A stretch of 29,788 nucleotides of DNA from Dongia_B sp035539215 (GCA_035539215.1 DATLIX010000208.1:1-29788); one strand, 5' to 3'. Shown: positions 14,713 to 24,133, counted from the stretch's first letter. Translations and numbers: made by a program. The notes: generated from the sequence alone by a model not told the origin.

Positions 14713-16791
14713 ATGGCAAGGCAGCGGTTGAGCTTCGGAAACTGGACGACCATCCTGCTGATTGCCATTCTGTTCCTGGTCGGTATCGCCCCGGGTTCCC
14801 GCGCTGACGAAGTGGCCAAGCTGCATGCGCTGACATTCCTCGACCAGCCGAAATACGGGCCCGATTTCAAGCATCTCGACTATGTCAATCCGGATGCGCC
14901 GAAAGGCGGCAGCGTCACCTACAGCGTCACCGGCCAAGGCGACGGTGCCAGTTTCGACAACTTCAATCCCTATACCATTCGCGGCACCGCCGTGGGCATG
15001 CCGGGCCTGTTCGAGACCTTGACCACCAGTCCCAGCGACGACGTGCTCACGGAATACGGCCTGATCGCGGAATCGATGGAACTGGCGAAGGACCGCAGCT
15101 GGATCATCTTCAACCTGCGGCCCGAAGCGCGCTGGCAGGACGACACGCCGATCACGGCCGATGATGTCGTCTTTTCCTTCGATACGCTGAAGGCGAAAGG
15201 CCCGCCGGCCTATCGCTATTACTACCACGATGTCGTCAAGGCCGAGATGCTCGACCCGCATCGCGTCAAGTTCACCTTCGCCGATGGCAATAACCGCGAA
15301 TTGCCGGTCATCATGGGGCAATTGCCGGTCCTGGCGAAGCATTTCTGGCAGAGCCGCAATATCGAGGATCCGCTGATGCAGCCGCCGCTCGGCAGCGGCC
15401 CTTACAAAGTCGCCAGCTTCTCGATGGGGCGCTCCATCACCATGCAACGGGTGGAAAATTATTGGGGCCGCAACCTGCCGATCAATGTCGGCCGCGATAA
15501 CATCGACACGGTACGCTACGATTACTACCGCGATCCGCTGATCGAGTTTCAGGCCTTCAAATCCGGCGCCGTCGATTTTCGCCGCGAGAACATCTCGCGG
15601 AACTGGGCGACCGGCTACGACATTCCCGCGGTCCGCAACGGACAGATCAAGCGCGAGGAATTTCCCGACGCCAATCCCTTCGGCTTCCAGGGTTTCGCCT
15701 TCAATCTGCGGCGGCCGCTTTTCAGCGACCGCCGCGTCCGCCTCGCCATCACCTATGCCTTCGACTTCGAGTGGTCGAACAAGACACTGTTCTATAACCG
15801 CTACTTCCGCAACCGCAGTTATTTCGACAATTCCGAACTGGCGGCGACCGGCTTGCCCTCGCCGGAAGAGCTGAAAATTCTCGAGCCCTACCGCGGCAAG
15901 ATTCCCGACGAGGTCTTCACCCAGGAATACCAACCGCCGAAGACCGACGGCTCGGGCGACATCCGCGCCAATCTCGACAAAGCCGCGCAATTGCTGGATG
16001 AGGCCGGCTGGCATATCGAGAACGGCAAGCGCATGCGCGACGGGCAGCCGCTGCAATTCGAGATCCTGCTTAACGGCCCCACTTTCGAGCGGGTGACATT
16101 GCCTTTCGCGCAGAACCTGCAGCGCCTCGGCATCGAGGTGAACATCCGCAAGGTCGACAACGCGCAATACGACAACCGAACGAAAAATTACGACTTCGAC
16201 ATGGTGGTGATCCGCATGGGTCAGAGCCTGTCGCCGGGCAACGAACAGCGGGATTACTGGAGTTCCGCCAGCGCCGACCAGCCGGACGGATCGAACTGGA
16301 TGGGAATCAAAAGCCCGGTGGTCGACGCCCTGGTCGACCAGATCATCGCCGCCCCGACGCATCATGACGTGGTGACCCGCACGCGCGCGCTCGATCGCGT
16401 CTTGCAGTGGGGCTATTACATGGTGCCGCATTGGGTTTCCAAGACGACCCTCATCGCCTATTGGGACAAGTTCGGCAGACCGGCCAAGCTTCCGGACCCC
16501 GCCTATGGTCTTGGCACCGATTCATGGTGGATCGATACGGCAAAGCTGGCGAGCCTCAATCAACCGGCCGCCGCGGCACCAGCCGACGCTCCAGCCGGCC
16601 AGGGCAACGACCCCAACGGCGGCAGCGCCAATGCCGCCGCACCCGCGTCCAATGGCGCGACGCCCAACCAGGCCGCGAGCGGCGGCACGCCCGCGGCGGC
16701 GCCCGCCGATCGCGGCCAGACGCCGATTTACGGCGCCCTGATCGGCGTCATCATCGGCTTCGCCCTTGGCCGGATCGGACGAAGGAAATGA
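14713..16791 (+). CDS. yejA: YejA-like peptide-binding protein with C-terminal membrane anchor
   Basis: The periplasmic binding component (SBP family 5) of a peptide ABC importer. The ATG at 14713 gives 692 residues; GTG at 14707 is an alternative. Residues 1-31 are a signal peptide ending in SRA. The mature part follows YejA: HALTFLDQPKYGPDFKHLDY, NPDAPKGGSV, SFDNFNPYTIRG, LFETL, RPEARWQDDTPITADDVVFSF, and the late GFQGFAFNLRRPLFSDRRVR. E. coli YejA is about 604 residues. Here the chain continues from residue 617 with an Ala/Pro/Gly-rich linker of about 55 residues, then a hydrophobic helix (YGALIGVIIGFALGRIG, from residue 673) and a basic end, GRRK. That suggests tethering to the inner membrane. 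It heads the importer operon. Confidence 0.92.
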   Translation: MARQRLSFGNWTTILLIAILFLVGIAPGSRADEVAKLHALTFLDQPKYGPDFKHLDYVNPDAPKGGSVTYSVTGQGDGASFDNFNPYTIRGTAVGMPGLFETLTTSPSDDVLTEYGLIAESMELAKDRSWIIFNLRPEARWQDDTPITADDVVFSFDTLKAKGPPAYRYYYHDVVKAEMLDPHRVKFTFADGNNRELPVIMGQLPVLAKHFWQSRNIEDPLMQPPLGSGPYKVASFSMGRSITMQRVENYWGRNLPINVGRDNIDTVRYDYYRDPLIEFQAFKSGAVDFRRENISRNWATGYDIPAVRNGQIKREEFPDANPFGFQGFAFNLRRPLFSDRRVRLAITYAFDFEWSNKTLFYNRYFRNRSYFDNSELAATGLPSPEELKILEPYRGKIPDEVFTQEYQPPKTDGSGDIRANLDKAAQLLDEAGWHIENGKRMRDGQPLQFEILLNGPTFERVTLPFAQNLQRLGIEVNIRKVDNAQYDNRTKNYDFDMVVIRMGQSLSPGNEQRDYWSSASADQPDGSNWMGIKSPVVDALVDQIIAAPTHHDVVTRTRALDRVLQWGYYMVPHWVSKTTLIAYWDKFGRPAKLPDPAYGLGTDSWWIDTAKLASLNQPAAAAPADAPAGQGNDPNGGSANAAAPASNGATPNQAASGGTPAAAPADRGQTPIYGALIGVIIGFALGRIGRRK

Positions 16792-16831
16792 CAATGCCCC
16801 CTGCCGCAGGTCACGCCGGAGACGCGCCGAG

Positions 16832-17926
16832 ATGATCGCCTATCTGCTGCGCCGCATTCTACTGATGGTCCCGACCCTGTTCGGCATCATGCTGATCAAT
16901 TTCATCATCGTGCAGTTCGCACCGGGCGGACCGGTCGAACAGACCCTGGCGCAATTGAAGGGGACAGCCGTCAGCTCCACCGCCAACATCACCGGCGCCG
17001 GCAGCGACACGATCAGCGCCAGCGGCGGCAACGCACCGGGCAGCAACTACCGCGGTGCGCGCGGCCTCGATCCCAAATTCATCAAGGAGATCGAGCGGAT
17101 GTACGGCTTCGACAAGCCGGCGCCGGAGCGCTTCTGGATGATGATGAAAAACTATCTGCGCTTCGATTTCGGCGAGAGCTGGTTCAAAGGCGGCAAAGTC
17201 GTCGATCTCATCATTTCCAAGCTGCCGGTCTCGATCTCGCTCGGCCTGTGGACGACATTGCTGGTCTATCTGATCTCCATCCCCCTCGGCATTGCCAAGG
17301 CAGTGCGGGACGGCAGCGCCTTCGACATCTGGACCAGCGCCATTCTCGTCATCGGCGTGGCCATTCCGAGCTTCCTCTTCGCCATCCTGCTGGTGGTGGT
17401 TTTCGCCGGCGGCAGCTACCTGCACTGGTTTCCGCTTAACGGTCTCGTCTCCAGCAACTGGCATCAGTTGAGCCTGACGGGCAAGATCACCGACTACCTT
17501 TGGCATATGGTGCTGCCCATCACCGCCATGGTGATCGGCAGCTTCGCCGGCCTGGCGATGCTGACCAAGAATGGCTTCATCGACCAGATCAACCAGCAAT
17601 ATGTGGTGACGGCCCGCGCCAAAGGTGCCAGCGAGCGCCGCGTGCTCTATGGCCATGTCTTCCGTAATGCCATGCTGATCGTCATTGCCGGCTTTCCGGC
17701 CACCTTCATCGGCATCCTCTTTACCAGCTCGGTGCTGATCGAGATCATCTTCTCGCTCGACGGGCTTGGCCTGCTCGGCTATGAGGCCGTGCTGGACCGC
17801 GACTATCCGATCGTCTTCTGTACGCTCTATATCTTCACGCTCATCGGCATGTTCACGCAGCTGATCAGCGACATCATGTATATGCTGATCGATCCGCGCA
17901 TCGACTTCGAGGCCCGCGCATTATGA
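16832..17926 (+). CDS. yejB: Peptide ABC transporter permease YejB
   Basis: An inner-membrane permease with 364 residues. The ATG at 16832 gives the family start MIAYLLRRILLMVPTLFGIM; an upstream extension to 16766 is unsupported. The first membrane helix is followed by the characteristic QFAPGGPVEQTL, a periplasmic segment with SNYRGARGLDPKFIKEI, and the later EAA-type coupling loop QYVVTARAKGASERRVLYGHVFRNA. The C-terminus IDPRIDFEARAL fits YejB. The stop overlaps the next start (ATGA). Confidence 0.96.
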   Translation: MIAYLLRRILLMVPTLFGIMLINFIIVQFAPGGPVEQTLAQLKGTAVSSTANITGAGSDTISASGGNAPGSNYRGARGLDPKFIKEIERMYGFDKPAPERFWMMMKNYLRFDFGESWFKGGKVVDLIISKLPVSISLGLWTTLLVYLISIPLGIAKAVRDGSAFDIWTSAILVIGVAIPSFLFAILLVVVFAGGSYLHWFPLNGLVSSNWHQLSLTGKITDYLWHMVLPITAMVIGSFAGLAMLTKNGFIDQINQQYVVTARAKGASERRVLYGHVFRNAMLIVIAGFPATFIGILFTSSVLIEIIFSLDGLGLLGYEAVLDRDYPIVFCTLYIFTLIGMFTQLISDIMYMLIDPRIDFEARAL

Positions 17927-19020
17927 GCGGCGAGGCACAAGCAATCGACACGGCGCCCGCAACTCGGGCCGGCGGATTGCGCCGGCGGTTCCTGGGCATC
18001 AAGATCAATCCGATGACGGCGCGGCGACTGGCGGCCTTTCGCCGCAACGAACGCGGCTTCACGGCCCTGGTCATTTTCCTGTTCCTCTTCATCTGCAGCA
18101 TGTTTGCCGAGTTCATCGCCAACGACCGGCCAATCCTGGTGCGCTATGAGGGCGCCTTCTATATGCCGGTGCTGGTGGATTATCCGGAGACCACCTTCGG
18201 CGGCAGCTTCAAGAGCTTCGCCGATTATCGCGATGCCTCGCTGCGCCAGCGGATCGAGGCCAAGGGCTGGATGATCTGGCCGCCGATTCCCTTCGGCGCC
18301 ACCACCATCATCACCGACCTGCCCGGCCCGGCGCCGTCGCCGCCCGACGGCATCAACTGGCTCGGTACCGACGATCAGGCGCATGACGTCCTGGCCCGCG
18401 TCATCTACGGCTTCCGTATCTCCGTGCTGTTCGGCCTGGTGCTGACCATCGGCAGCACCGTGGTCGGCATCTTTGCCGGCGCCATGCAGGGATATTTCGG
18501 CGGCTGGCTCGACCTGCTCGGCCAGCGCTTTCTCGAGATCTGGGGCAACCTGCCGACGCTTTACATCCTGATGATCCTGGCCAGCGTCATGATCCCGGGC
18601 TTCTGGACCCTGCTCGGCATCAACCTGCTGGTTGCCTGGACCTGGCCCGTCGCCTATGTCCGCGCCGAATTCCTGCGCGCCCGCAACCTGGAATACGTCC
18701 GTGCGGCCCGCGCCCTAGGCATGAGCGACCGGCGCATCATGCTGAAGCACATCATGCCGAACGCGCTGGTCGCGACGCTTGCCACCCTGCCCTTCGTCAT
18801 GGGCGGTTCGGTGACGACCCTGACCGCCCTCGACTTCCTCGGCCTCGGCATGCCGGTTGGGTCGCCCTCGCTCGGCGAGCTGCTGAGCCAGGGCAAGGAG
18901 AACCTCCAGTCGCCCTGGCTCGGCATCGTCGGTTTCATCGTGATCGCCGCCATGCTGTCGCTGCTGATCTTCATCGGCGAAGCCGTGCGCGATGCCTTCG
19001 ACCCACGGAAGACACAATGA
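17923..19020 (+). CDS. yejE: Peptide ABC transporter permease YejE
   Basis: The second permease of the importer, 365 residues. A cytoplasmic N-terminus with RRLAAFRRNERGF leads to the first helix, then the YejE-specific periplasmic loop (ANDRPILVRYEGAFYMPVL, and WPPIPFGATTI). The NWLGTDDQAHDVLARVIYG motif and the coupling loop EYVRAARALGMSDRRIMLKH are typical of DppC/OppC-type permeases, and GEAVRDAFDPRK closes the protein. It overlaps yejB and yejF by four bases at each end, so the three are translationally coupled. Confidence 0.96.
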   Translation: MSGEAQAIDTAPATRAGGLRRRFLGIKINPMTARRLAAFRRNERGFTALVIFLFLFICSMFAEFIANDRPILVRYEGAFYMPVLVDYPETTFGGSFKSFADYRDASLRQRIEAKGWMIWPPIPFGATTIITDLPGPAPSPPDGINWLGTDDQAHDVLARVIYGFRISVLFGLVLTIGSTVVGIFAGAMQGYFGGWLDLLGQRFLEIWGNLPTLYILMILASVMIPGFWTLLGINLLVAWTWPVAYVRAEFLRARNLEYVRAARALGMSDRRIMLKHIMPNALVATLATLPFVMGGSVTTLTALDFLGLGMPVGSPSLGELLSQGKENLQSPWLGIVGFIVIAAMLSLLIFIGEAVRDAFDPRKTQ

Positions 19021-20639
19021 CCACCGCCGCGCCCTTGCTGGAAATCGACGATCTCGCCGTGGCCTTCGGCGGCAAGGAGGTCGTGCACGGCGTCAGCCTC
19101 AGCATCGCCGCCGGCGAAACGGTGGCCCTGGTTGGCGAATCCGGGTCCGGTAAATCGGTCACCGCTTTGTCCATCCTGCGCCTGCTGCCGGCCCACCTCG
19201 CCAGCCATCCCAGCGGCAGTATCCGCTGGCACGGCCAGGATCTCCTCAAGGCCTCCACCTCGTCCTTGCGCAACCTGCGCGGCAACCGGATTGCGATGAT
19301 CTTCCAGGAGCCGATGACCAGCCTCAATCCGCTGCACCGCATCGGCAGGCAGATCGCGGAGATGATTCACCTGCATCGCTCCATGTCGCGCACGGCCGCC
19401 CGGGCGCGTGCCGTGGAATTGCTGAAGCTGGTCGGCATCGGCGATGCGGAAAGACGGCTGAACGCTTTCCCCCACGAACTTTCCGGCGGTCAGCGGCAGC
19501 GCGTCATGATCGCCATGGCGCTCGCCAACGATCCCGAATTGCTGATCGCCGACGAGCCGACGACAGCCGTCGACGTCACTGTCCAGGCGCAGATCCTGGC
19601 GCTGCTCAAGGAGCTGCAGGCGAAACTGGGCATGGCCCTGCTGCTGATCAGCCATGACCTCGGCGTGGTGCGCAAGATGGCCGACCGCGTCTGCGTCATG
19701 CAGCAGGGACGGATCGTCGAGACGGCCCCGGTCAAGCAGCTCTTCGAAGCCCCGCGGGATGCCTATACGCGGCATCTGCTGGCGGCGGAGCCGCGCGGCC
19801 GCAAGGAACCGGTCGCATCGACGGCGCCGCAGCTCTTGGCGGCGAGCGGATTGAAAGTGTGGTTCCCGGTCCGCAAGGGTGTGCTGCGCCGGGTCGTCGA
19901 CTACATTCACGCCGTCGAGGAAGCCGATCTTACCTTGCGCGGCGGCGAGACCCTTGGCATCGTCGGCGAATCGGGGTCCGGCAAGACCACGCTGGGCCTT
20001 GCCTTGCTGCGGCTCATCGACAGCGAAGGCGAGATCCGTTTCGAACAGGACCGCATCGACACGCTGTCGCGCCAGCAACTGCGCAGTTATCGCCGACGCA
20101 TGCAGATCGTCTTCCAGGACCCCTATGGCTCGCTGTCGCCGCGCCTCTCGGTCGGCGACATCGTCGCCGAAGGCCTGCTGGTGCATGAGCCGGGCCGCAG
20201 TTCCGCCGAACGCGATGCCGCCGTCGTGGCGGCCCTGGAAGAGGTCGGTCTGGAGCCGGATATGCGGCAGCGCTTTCCGCATGAATTCTCCGGCGGACAG
20301 CGGCAGCGCATTTCCATCGCCCGCGCCCTGATCCTGAAGCCCAAGCTGCTGATGCTGGACGAGCCGACCTCGGCCCTCGACATGTCGGTCCAGGCGCAGA
20401 TCGTCGACCTGCTGCGCGATCTGCAGCGCCGGCATGACATGGCCTATCTCTTCATCAGCCATGACCTCAGGGTGATCCGGGCGATGAGCGATCGGGTCCT
20501 CGTCATGCGCCAGGGCCGTATCGTCGAAAGCGGGCCGGTCGACCGGATTTTCGACAAGCCGGAGCAGGACTACACCAAGGCACTGCTGGCCGCCGCCTTG
20601 CAGCATAAGGTCATCCATCACGAAGCGGTGCAGCAATGA
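19017..20639 (+). CDS. yejF: Peptide ABC transporter ATPase YejF, two fused ATP-binding domains
   Basis: The energising subunit with both nucleotide-binding domains in one 540-residue chain, so no separate D and F subunits are needed. Domain 1: Walker A GESGSGKS (40-47), Q-loop QEPMTSLNP, signature LSGGQRQR (155-162), Walker B ending D179-E180, then ISHDLGVV. Domain 2: Walker A GESGSGKT (317-324), QDPYGSLSPR, signature FSGGQRQR (424-431), Walker B ending D448-E449, and the second SHDL switch. All catalytic residues are intact, so both sites should hydrolyse ATP. Its stop overlaps the start of the hydroxyacid dehydrogenase gene. Confidence 0.97.
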   Translation: MTTAAPLLEIDDLAVAFGGKEVVHGVSLSIAAGETVALVGESGSGKSVTALSILRLLPAHLASHPSGSIRWHGQDLLKASTSSLRNLRGNRIAMIFQEPMTSLNPLHRIGRQIAEMIHLHRSMSRTAARARAVELLKLVGIGDAERRLNAFPHELSGGQRQRVMIAMALANDPELLIADEPTTAVDVTVQAQILALLKELQAKLGMALLLISHDLGVVRKMADRVCVMQQGRIVETAPVKQLFEAPRDAYTRHLLAAEPRGRKEPVASTAPQLLAASGLKVWFPVRKGVLRRVVDYIHAVEEADLTLRGGETLGIVGESGSGKTTLGLALLRLIDSEGEIRFEQDRIDTLSRQQLRSYRRRMQIVFQDPYGSLSPRLSVGDIVAEGLLVHEPGRSSAERDAAVVAALEEVGLEPDMRQRFPHEFSGGQRQRISIARALILKPKLLMLDEPTSALDMSVQAQIVDLLRDLQRRHDMAYLFISHDLRVIRAMSDRVLVMRQGRIVESGPVDRIFDKPEQDYTKALLAAALQHKVIHHEAVQQ

Positions 20640-21598
20640 CACCGCCGAAGGCCGGAGCGGCGCGCGCCAGAATCTATTTCGCCGGCATCGGCGCCCGCGC
20701 GGAGGCCTGGCACCGCGTCTTTGCCGAAGAAGCGCCGGAGATCGAGGTCGTCGATCCGTCGGGTGCCGAAGAGCGGCCGGCCGATATCCATTACGCCCTG
20801 GCCTGGAAGCCGAAGCCGGGCGCGCTGACGAACCTGCCGGGCCTGCGCGCGATCTTCGGCCTGGGTGCCGGGGTCGACGGCATTCTCGCCGACCCGACGT
20901 TGCCGGCCGGCGTACCGTTGATCCGCATGGTCGATCCCGGCCTCACCCAGGGCATGGTGGAATATTGCATCTGGCAGGTGCTCTATCATCACCGCCGTTT
21001 CTGGGAGACCGAGGCGGCGCAGAAACGCCATGAATGGCTCGATCAATATTACCCCGCCCCCTGGGACCGCACGGTCGGCGTCATGGGCCTCGGTGAAATC
21101 GGCAGCGCGGTCGCCACTCATCTGGCAGCATTCAAATTCAAGTTGCGTGGCTGGAGCCGCAGCCGGAAGCAGCTTACCGGCATCGACTGCTTCGCCGGCA
21201 AGGACGGCCTGGCGGATTTTCTCGCCGGCTGCGAGATTCTGCTTTGCCTGCTGCCGCTGACGGCGGAGACCACCGGCATGCTCAATGCCGAGCTCTTCGC
21301 GCAGTTGCCGACCGGGGCTGCCCTCATCAATGCCGGCCGCGGTGCCCAGCTCAACGAAGCCGATCTGCTGGCAGCGATGCGCGCGGGGCGGATCGGATCT
21401 GCCACGCTCGATGTGTTCCAGACCGAACCTTTGCCCAAGGACCATCCCTTCTGGCACCAGGAGCGGCTCTTCATCACCCCGCATAACGCCAGCTTCACCG
21501 ATCCGGCAGCGGCGGCGCGGGCGATTCGCCAGCAGATCGAAAATGACAGGGCCGGCCTGCCCCTGCAGCATATTGTCGATCGGGCGCGCGGCTATTAA
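20636..21598 (+). CDS. GhrA-like glyoxylate/hydroxypyruvate reductase
   Basis: An NAD(P)H-dependent D-2-hydroxyacid dehydrogenase of 320 residues, closest in pattern to GhrA, which reduces glyoxylate and hydroxypyruvate. The Rossmann motif GLGEIG is at 151-156, and the catalytic set is R235 (in NAGRGAQL), E264 (in QTEPLP) and H283 (in TPHNASFT). The conserved AWKPKPGAL near residue 60 and GLGAGVDGIL match the GhrA branch rather than PGDH. The start overlaps the yejF stop (ATGA at 20636-20639), so it is expressed with the peptide importer. No reason for the pairing is obvious from the enzyme itself. Confidence 0.9.
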   Translation: MTPPKAGAARARIYFAGIGARAEAWHRVFAEEAPEIEVVDPSGAEERPADIHYALAWKPKPGALTNLPGLRAIFGLGAGVDGILADPTLPAGVPLIRMVDPGLTQGMVEYCIWQVLYHHRRFWETEAAQKRHEWLDQYYPAPWDRTVGVMGLGEIGSAVATHLAAFKFKLRGWSRSRKQLTGIDCFAGKDGLADFLAGCEILLCLLPLTAETTGMLNAELFAQLPTGAALINAGRGAQLNEADLLAAMRAGRIGSATLDVFQTEPLPKDHPFWHQERLFITPHNASFTDPAAAARAIRQQIENDRAGLPLQHIVDRARGY

Positions 21599-21707
21599 TT
21601 TGGGCACTTGGCTTGGCGACGCTGCCGGGGCCTGATCGCTGATGATCGGCGCCGGCAGCGCCGTCAGCCAGCAAGCCGGCCCGCAGGCTGGCGAGCGTGC
21701 ACATCGC

Positions 21708-21736
21708 TTGCCGCCGTGCGGCACAGGAATTAGTTT
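21708..21736 (+). promoter_or_regulatory. Candidate promoter of the LysE-family gene
   Basis: TTGCCG (21708-21713) and TAGTTT (21731-21736) with a 17-base spacer. They lie immediately before a strong AAAGGGGAGGAAG ribosome binding site, implying a leader of about 20 bases. Confidence 0.3.
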
Positions 21737-21763
21737 GGCCAGCTCAAAGGGGAGGAAGCGGTC

Positions 21764-22423
21764 ATGGACGTCAAAAGTCTGGTGGTATTCGCCGTCGCCT
21801 TGGGCATCGCCGCCGGCATTCCCGGCCCCGGCGTGCTGGCGGTGGTCTCCTGCGCCATCGGCCGGGGTTTGAAAGCGGCCTTGATGATGACCGGCGGCCT
21901 GGTGATCGGCGATCTCGTCTATTTCACCGCCGCCATCCTCGGCATGGCCGCTCTGGCCCATAGCATGGGCGAGCTGTTCTTCATCGTGAAGCTGGCCGGC
22001 GCCGCCTATCTGATCTGGCTCGGCATCAAGCTCTGGCGCGCCAAGGGCGATTTGGCGCCGGTCCCGACACGCGCACCGGCCGATGGCGGCCAGGACGATC
22101 ATGGCGCGGCCGCCCGGCGCATGCCGCGCAGCCATCTCGGCAATCTGCTGGCCGGGCTCGGCGTGACCCTGGGCAACCCCAAGACCATCGCCTTCTATGC
22201 CGGCCTGCTGCCGACCTTTATCGATCTGCAGCACCTCACCCTGCCGACGGCCCTGGCCATGGCTGGCATCGTCGTGCTGCTGGTCGGCGGCATCATCGCC
22301 GCTTACGCTTTGGTCGCCGCCCAGGCGCGCGGCTTCCTCGGCAATCGCCGCTACCTGAGAATCGTCAACCGTACCGCCGGCACCATGATGATCGGCGCCG
22401 GGGTTACGGTGGCGACGCAATGA
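21764..22423 (+). CDS. LysE/RhtB family amino acid exporter
   Basis: An inner-membrane exporter of amino acids or derivatives, 219 residues with about six hydrophobic helices. The N-terminal GIPGPGVLAVVSCAIGRGLKA segment is the LysE/RhtB hallmark, followed by AAYLIWLGIKLWRAK and GLGVTLGNPKTIAFYAGLLP. A charged cytoplasmic loop (about residues 95-125, with RAPADGGQDDHG) separates the halves. The start has a strong GGGGAGGAAG site five bases upstream. The substrate cannot be deduced; RhtB-type proteins carry homoserine, threonine and others. Confidence 0.92.
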   Translation: MDVKSLVVFAVALGIAAGIPGPGVLAVVSCAIGRGLKAALMMTGGLVIGDLVYFTAAILGMAALAHSMGELFFIVKLAGAAYLIWLGIKLWRAKGDLAPVPTRAPADGGQDDHGAAARRMPRSHLGNLLAGLGVTLGNPKTIAFYAGLLPTFIDLQHLTLPTALAMAGIVVLLVGGIIAAYALVAAQARGFLGNRRYLRIVNRTAGTMMIGAGVTVATQ

Positions 22424-22446
22424 CCCCAGCCGGCCGGCATTAAAGC

Positions 22447-22480
22447 AAAAGCCCCGATCCGAAGATCGGGGCTTTTCTTT
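22447..22480. terminator. Bidirectional terminator between LysE gene and aminopeptidase
   Basis: A 13-base-pair perfect stem (AAAAGCCCCGATC with GATCGGGGCTTTT) over a CGAA loop. T-rich tracts follow in both directions: TTTTCTTTT on plus and TTTTGCTTTA on minus. The genes converge here, so it probably ends both. Confidence 0.92.
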
Positions 22481-22506
22481 TAGCAGCGGCTTAACGCCGA
22501 CCGCGC

Positions 22507-23967
22507 TTACCGGCGACGCAGGCGCGATACCTGTGGCTTGCGGGGTGCGGGCCGCGTGGCCGGCACCTTGGCGACGATCCTGGCGGCGGGGGATTTCGGC
22601 TTCGCCCAGTCGGCGACAAAGGCATAAAGCGCGCGCAGGCCGAAGGCTTCACCGCCTTCCGGCCGGCCGGGACGCGAGGCGAGATTCCATCCCATCGTGT
22701 CGATATGCAGCCAGTCGCTGCCCGGATTGACGAATTCCTGAAGATAGAGCGCCGCGGTGATGGCGCCGGCATAACCGCTTTCCGAGCAGTTGTTAATATC
22801 CGCCACCTTGCTGTCGAGCATGCGGCGGTAGCTCTTGTTGAGGGGCAAACGCCAGAGCGGGTCCTCCTCGTTCTTGCCGTGCTGCAGCACCGCTTCTGCG
22901 GTGGCGTCCCTGGTGGCGAAGAGCGCCGGCATCTCGGTGCCGAGGGCGACCCGGGCGGCACCGGTCAGGGTCGCTGCATCGATGATGAGATCCGGCTTGT
23001 CGCTTTCCGCTTCCGCCAAGGCATCGCACAGGATCAACCGGCCTTCCGCATCGGTATCGCCGATCTCCACCGTCAGGCCCTTGCGCGTCTTGACGACGTC
23101 GAGCGGTCGCATGGCGTTGCCTGAGACGCTGTTTTCCACTGCCGGGATGAGCAGGCGCAGACGCAGTTTCAACTTGGCATCCATGATCGCCTGGGCGAGA
23201 CCCAGCATCAGCGCGGCACCGCCCATATCCTTCTTCATCAGGCGCATGTAATTGCCGCCCTTGAGGTCGAGGCCGCCGGTATCGAAGCAAACGCCCTTGC
23301 CGACCAGGGTCAGTTTCGGCCCCTCGCTGCCCCAGCGCAGATCGATCAGGCGCGGCGCCCGGCTGCTGGCGCGGCCGACCATGTGAATGGTCGGATAATT
23401 CTGCTTCAGCAGATCGTCGCCGACGATTTCCTTGACCTTGGCCTTATGCTCCTTGGCGACCGCTTTCACGGCGGCACTCAATTCGGCCGGCCCCATATCG
23501 CTGGCGGGGGTGGTGATGAGGTCGCGGGCCAGCGACAGGGCACCGACCAGCCGTTTCACCAGGGCCTTGTCCGCGCCTTGCGGCCAGACCAGACGGGCCA
23601 GGCTGCCGGCCGCTTCGCTGCGGTAGCGGCGGAAGCGGTAGCCGCCCGCCGCCCAGCCGAAGGCAAACAAGGTGGGATCGCAGGAGGCTTCGGCATCGAG
23701 CTGATACGTGCCGGCCGGCAGGGCGGCGGGCAGCGCCGCCGAGGACCAGCGATCGGCCCCATCTTCCAGTCCGAACAAGACCCGCTGCAGCTTCCCCCCG
23801 CCATCCGGCAGCAGGCAGGTGCTGCCGGGTTTGGCCTGGAAATCCAGCGCCTTTACCCAGCGCTGAACAGGGGCCGGCTGGGTCTTCAGCCAAGCCGCGA
23901 GGCCGGCAGCGCGGAGGGGGGTGACCGGCACGGCACTGGCCGCGCGGTCAACGAGATGGTCGAGCAA
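22507..23967 (-). CDS. Leucyl aminopeptidase family (M17) peptidase
   Basis: A two-metal cytoplasmic peptidase that removes N-terminal residues from peptides, 486 residues. The frame is open up to 24093, but the first 42 codons look noncoding. TTG at 23967 gives MLDHLVDRAAS and has AGGAG eight bases upstream, so it is chosen. The catalytic part shows K224 and D229 in GKGVCFDTGG, K236 in DLKGG, D247 in KKDMGGAA, and D306, E308 and R310 in DTDAEGRLILCDAL, which make up the M17 metal and catalytic set. The family N-terminal domain is present but divergent. A basic tail (about 30 residues, Pro/Ala/Arg-rich) follows the ADWAKPK segment and is not part of the fold. Confidence 0.92.
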   Translation of the reverse strand: MLDHLVDRAASAVPVTPLRAAGLAAWLKTQPAPVQRWVKALDFQAKPGSTCLLPDGGGKLQRVLFGLEDGADRWSSAALPAALPAGTYQLDAEASCDPTLFAFGWAAGGYRFRRYRSEAAGSLARLVWPQGADKALVKRLVGALSLARDLITTPASDMGPAELSAAVKAVAKEHKAKVKEIVGDDLLKQNYPTIHMVGRASSRAPRLIDLRWGSEGPKLTLVGKGVCFDTGGLDLKGGNYMRLMKKDMGGAALMLGLAQAIMDAKLKLRLRLLIPAVENSVSGNAMRPLDVVKTRKGLTVEIGDTDAEGRLILCDALAEAESDKPDLIIDAATLTGAARVALGTEMPALFATRDATAEAVLQHGKNEEDPLWRLPLNKSYRRMLDSKVADINNCSESGYAGAITAALYLQEFVNPGSDWLHIDTMGWNLASRPGRPEGGEAFGLRALYAFVADWAKPKSPAARIVAKVPATRPAPRKPQVSRLRRR

Positions 23968-24133
23968 GATGGCAGCTCCTGATACGCAGTTGACCTGAAA
24001 GGCGGATCGCAAGTGCCAGGATATTAGCCAGCTTGGCAACCGGAATCTGCTGCCAATTTGCCGGGAGCCATCCCGCCGGCGGCGATTTTGCATCTAGGGA
24101 AAGTGCGCCGCCAAATGCTAAAAGAAGGCGCAG

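Noticed and set aside
14659..16431. A 590-codon minus-strand frame opposite yejA
   Set aside because: Its composition is that of reverse-strand shadow coding, and the opposite strand encodes a clear YejA homologue.
18654..20642. A 662-codon minus-strand frame opposite yejE and yejF
   Set aside because: Both ATP-binding domains of YejF are intact on the plus strand; this frame has no recognisable motif.
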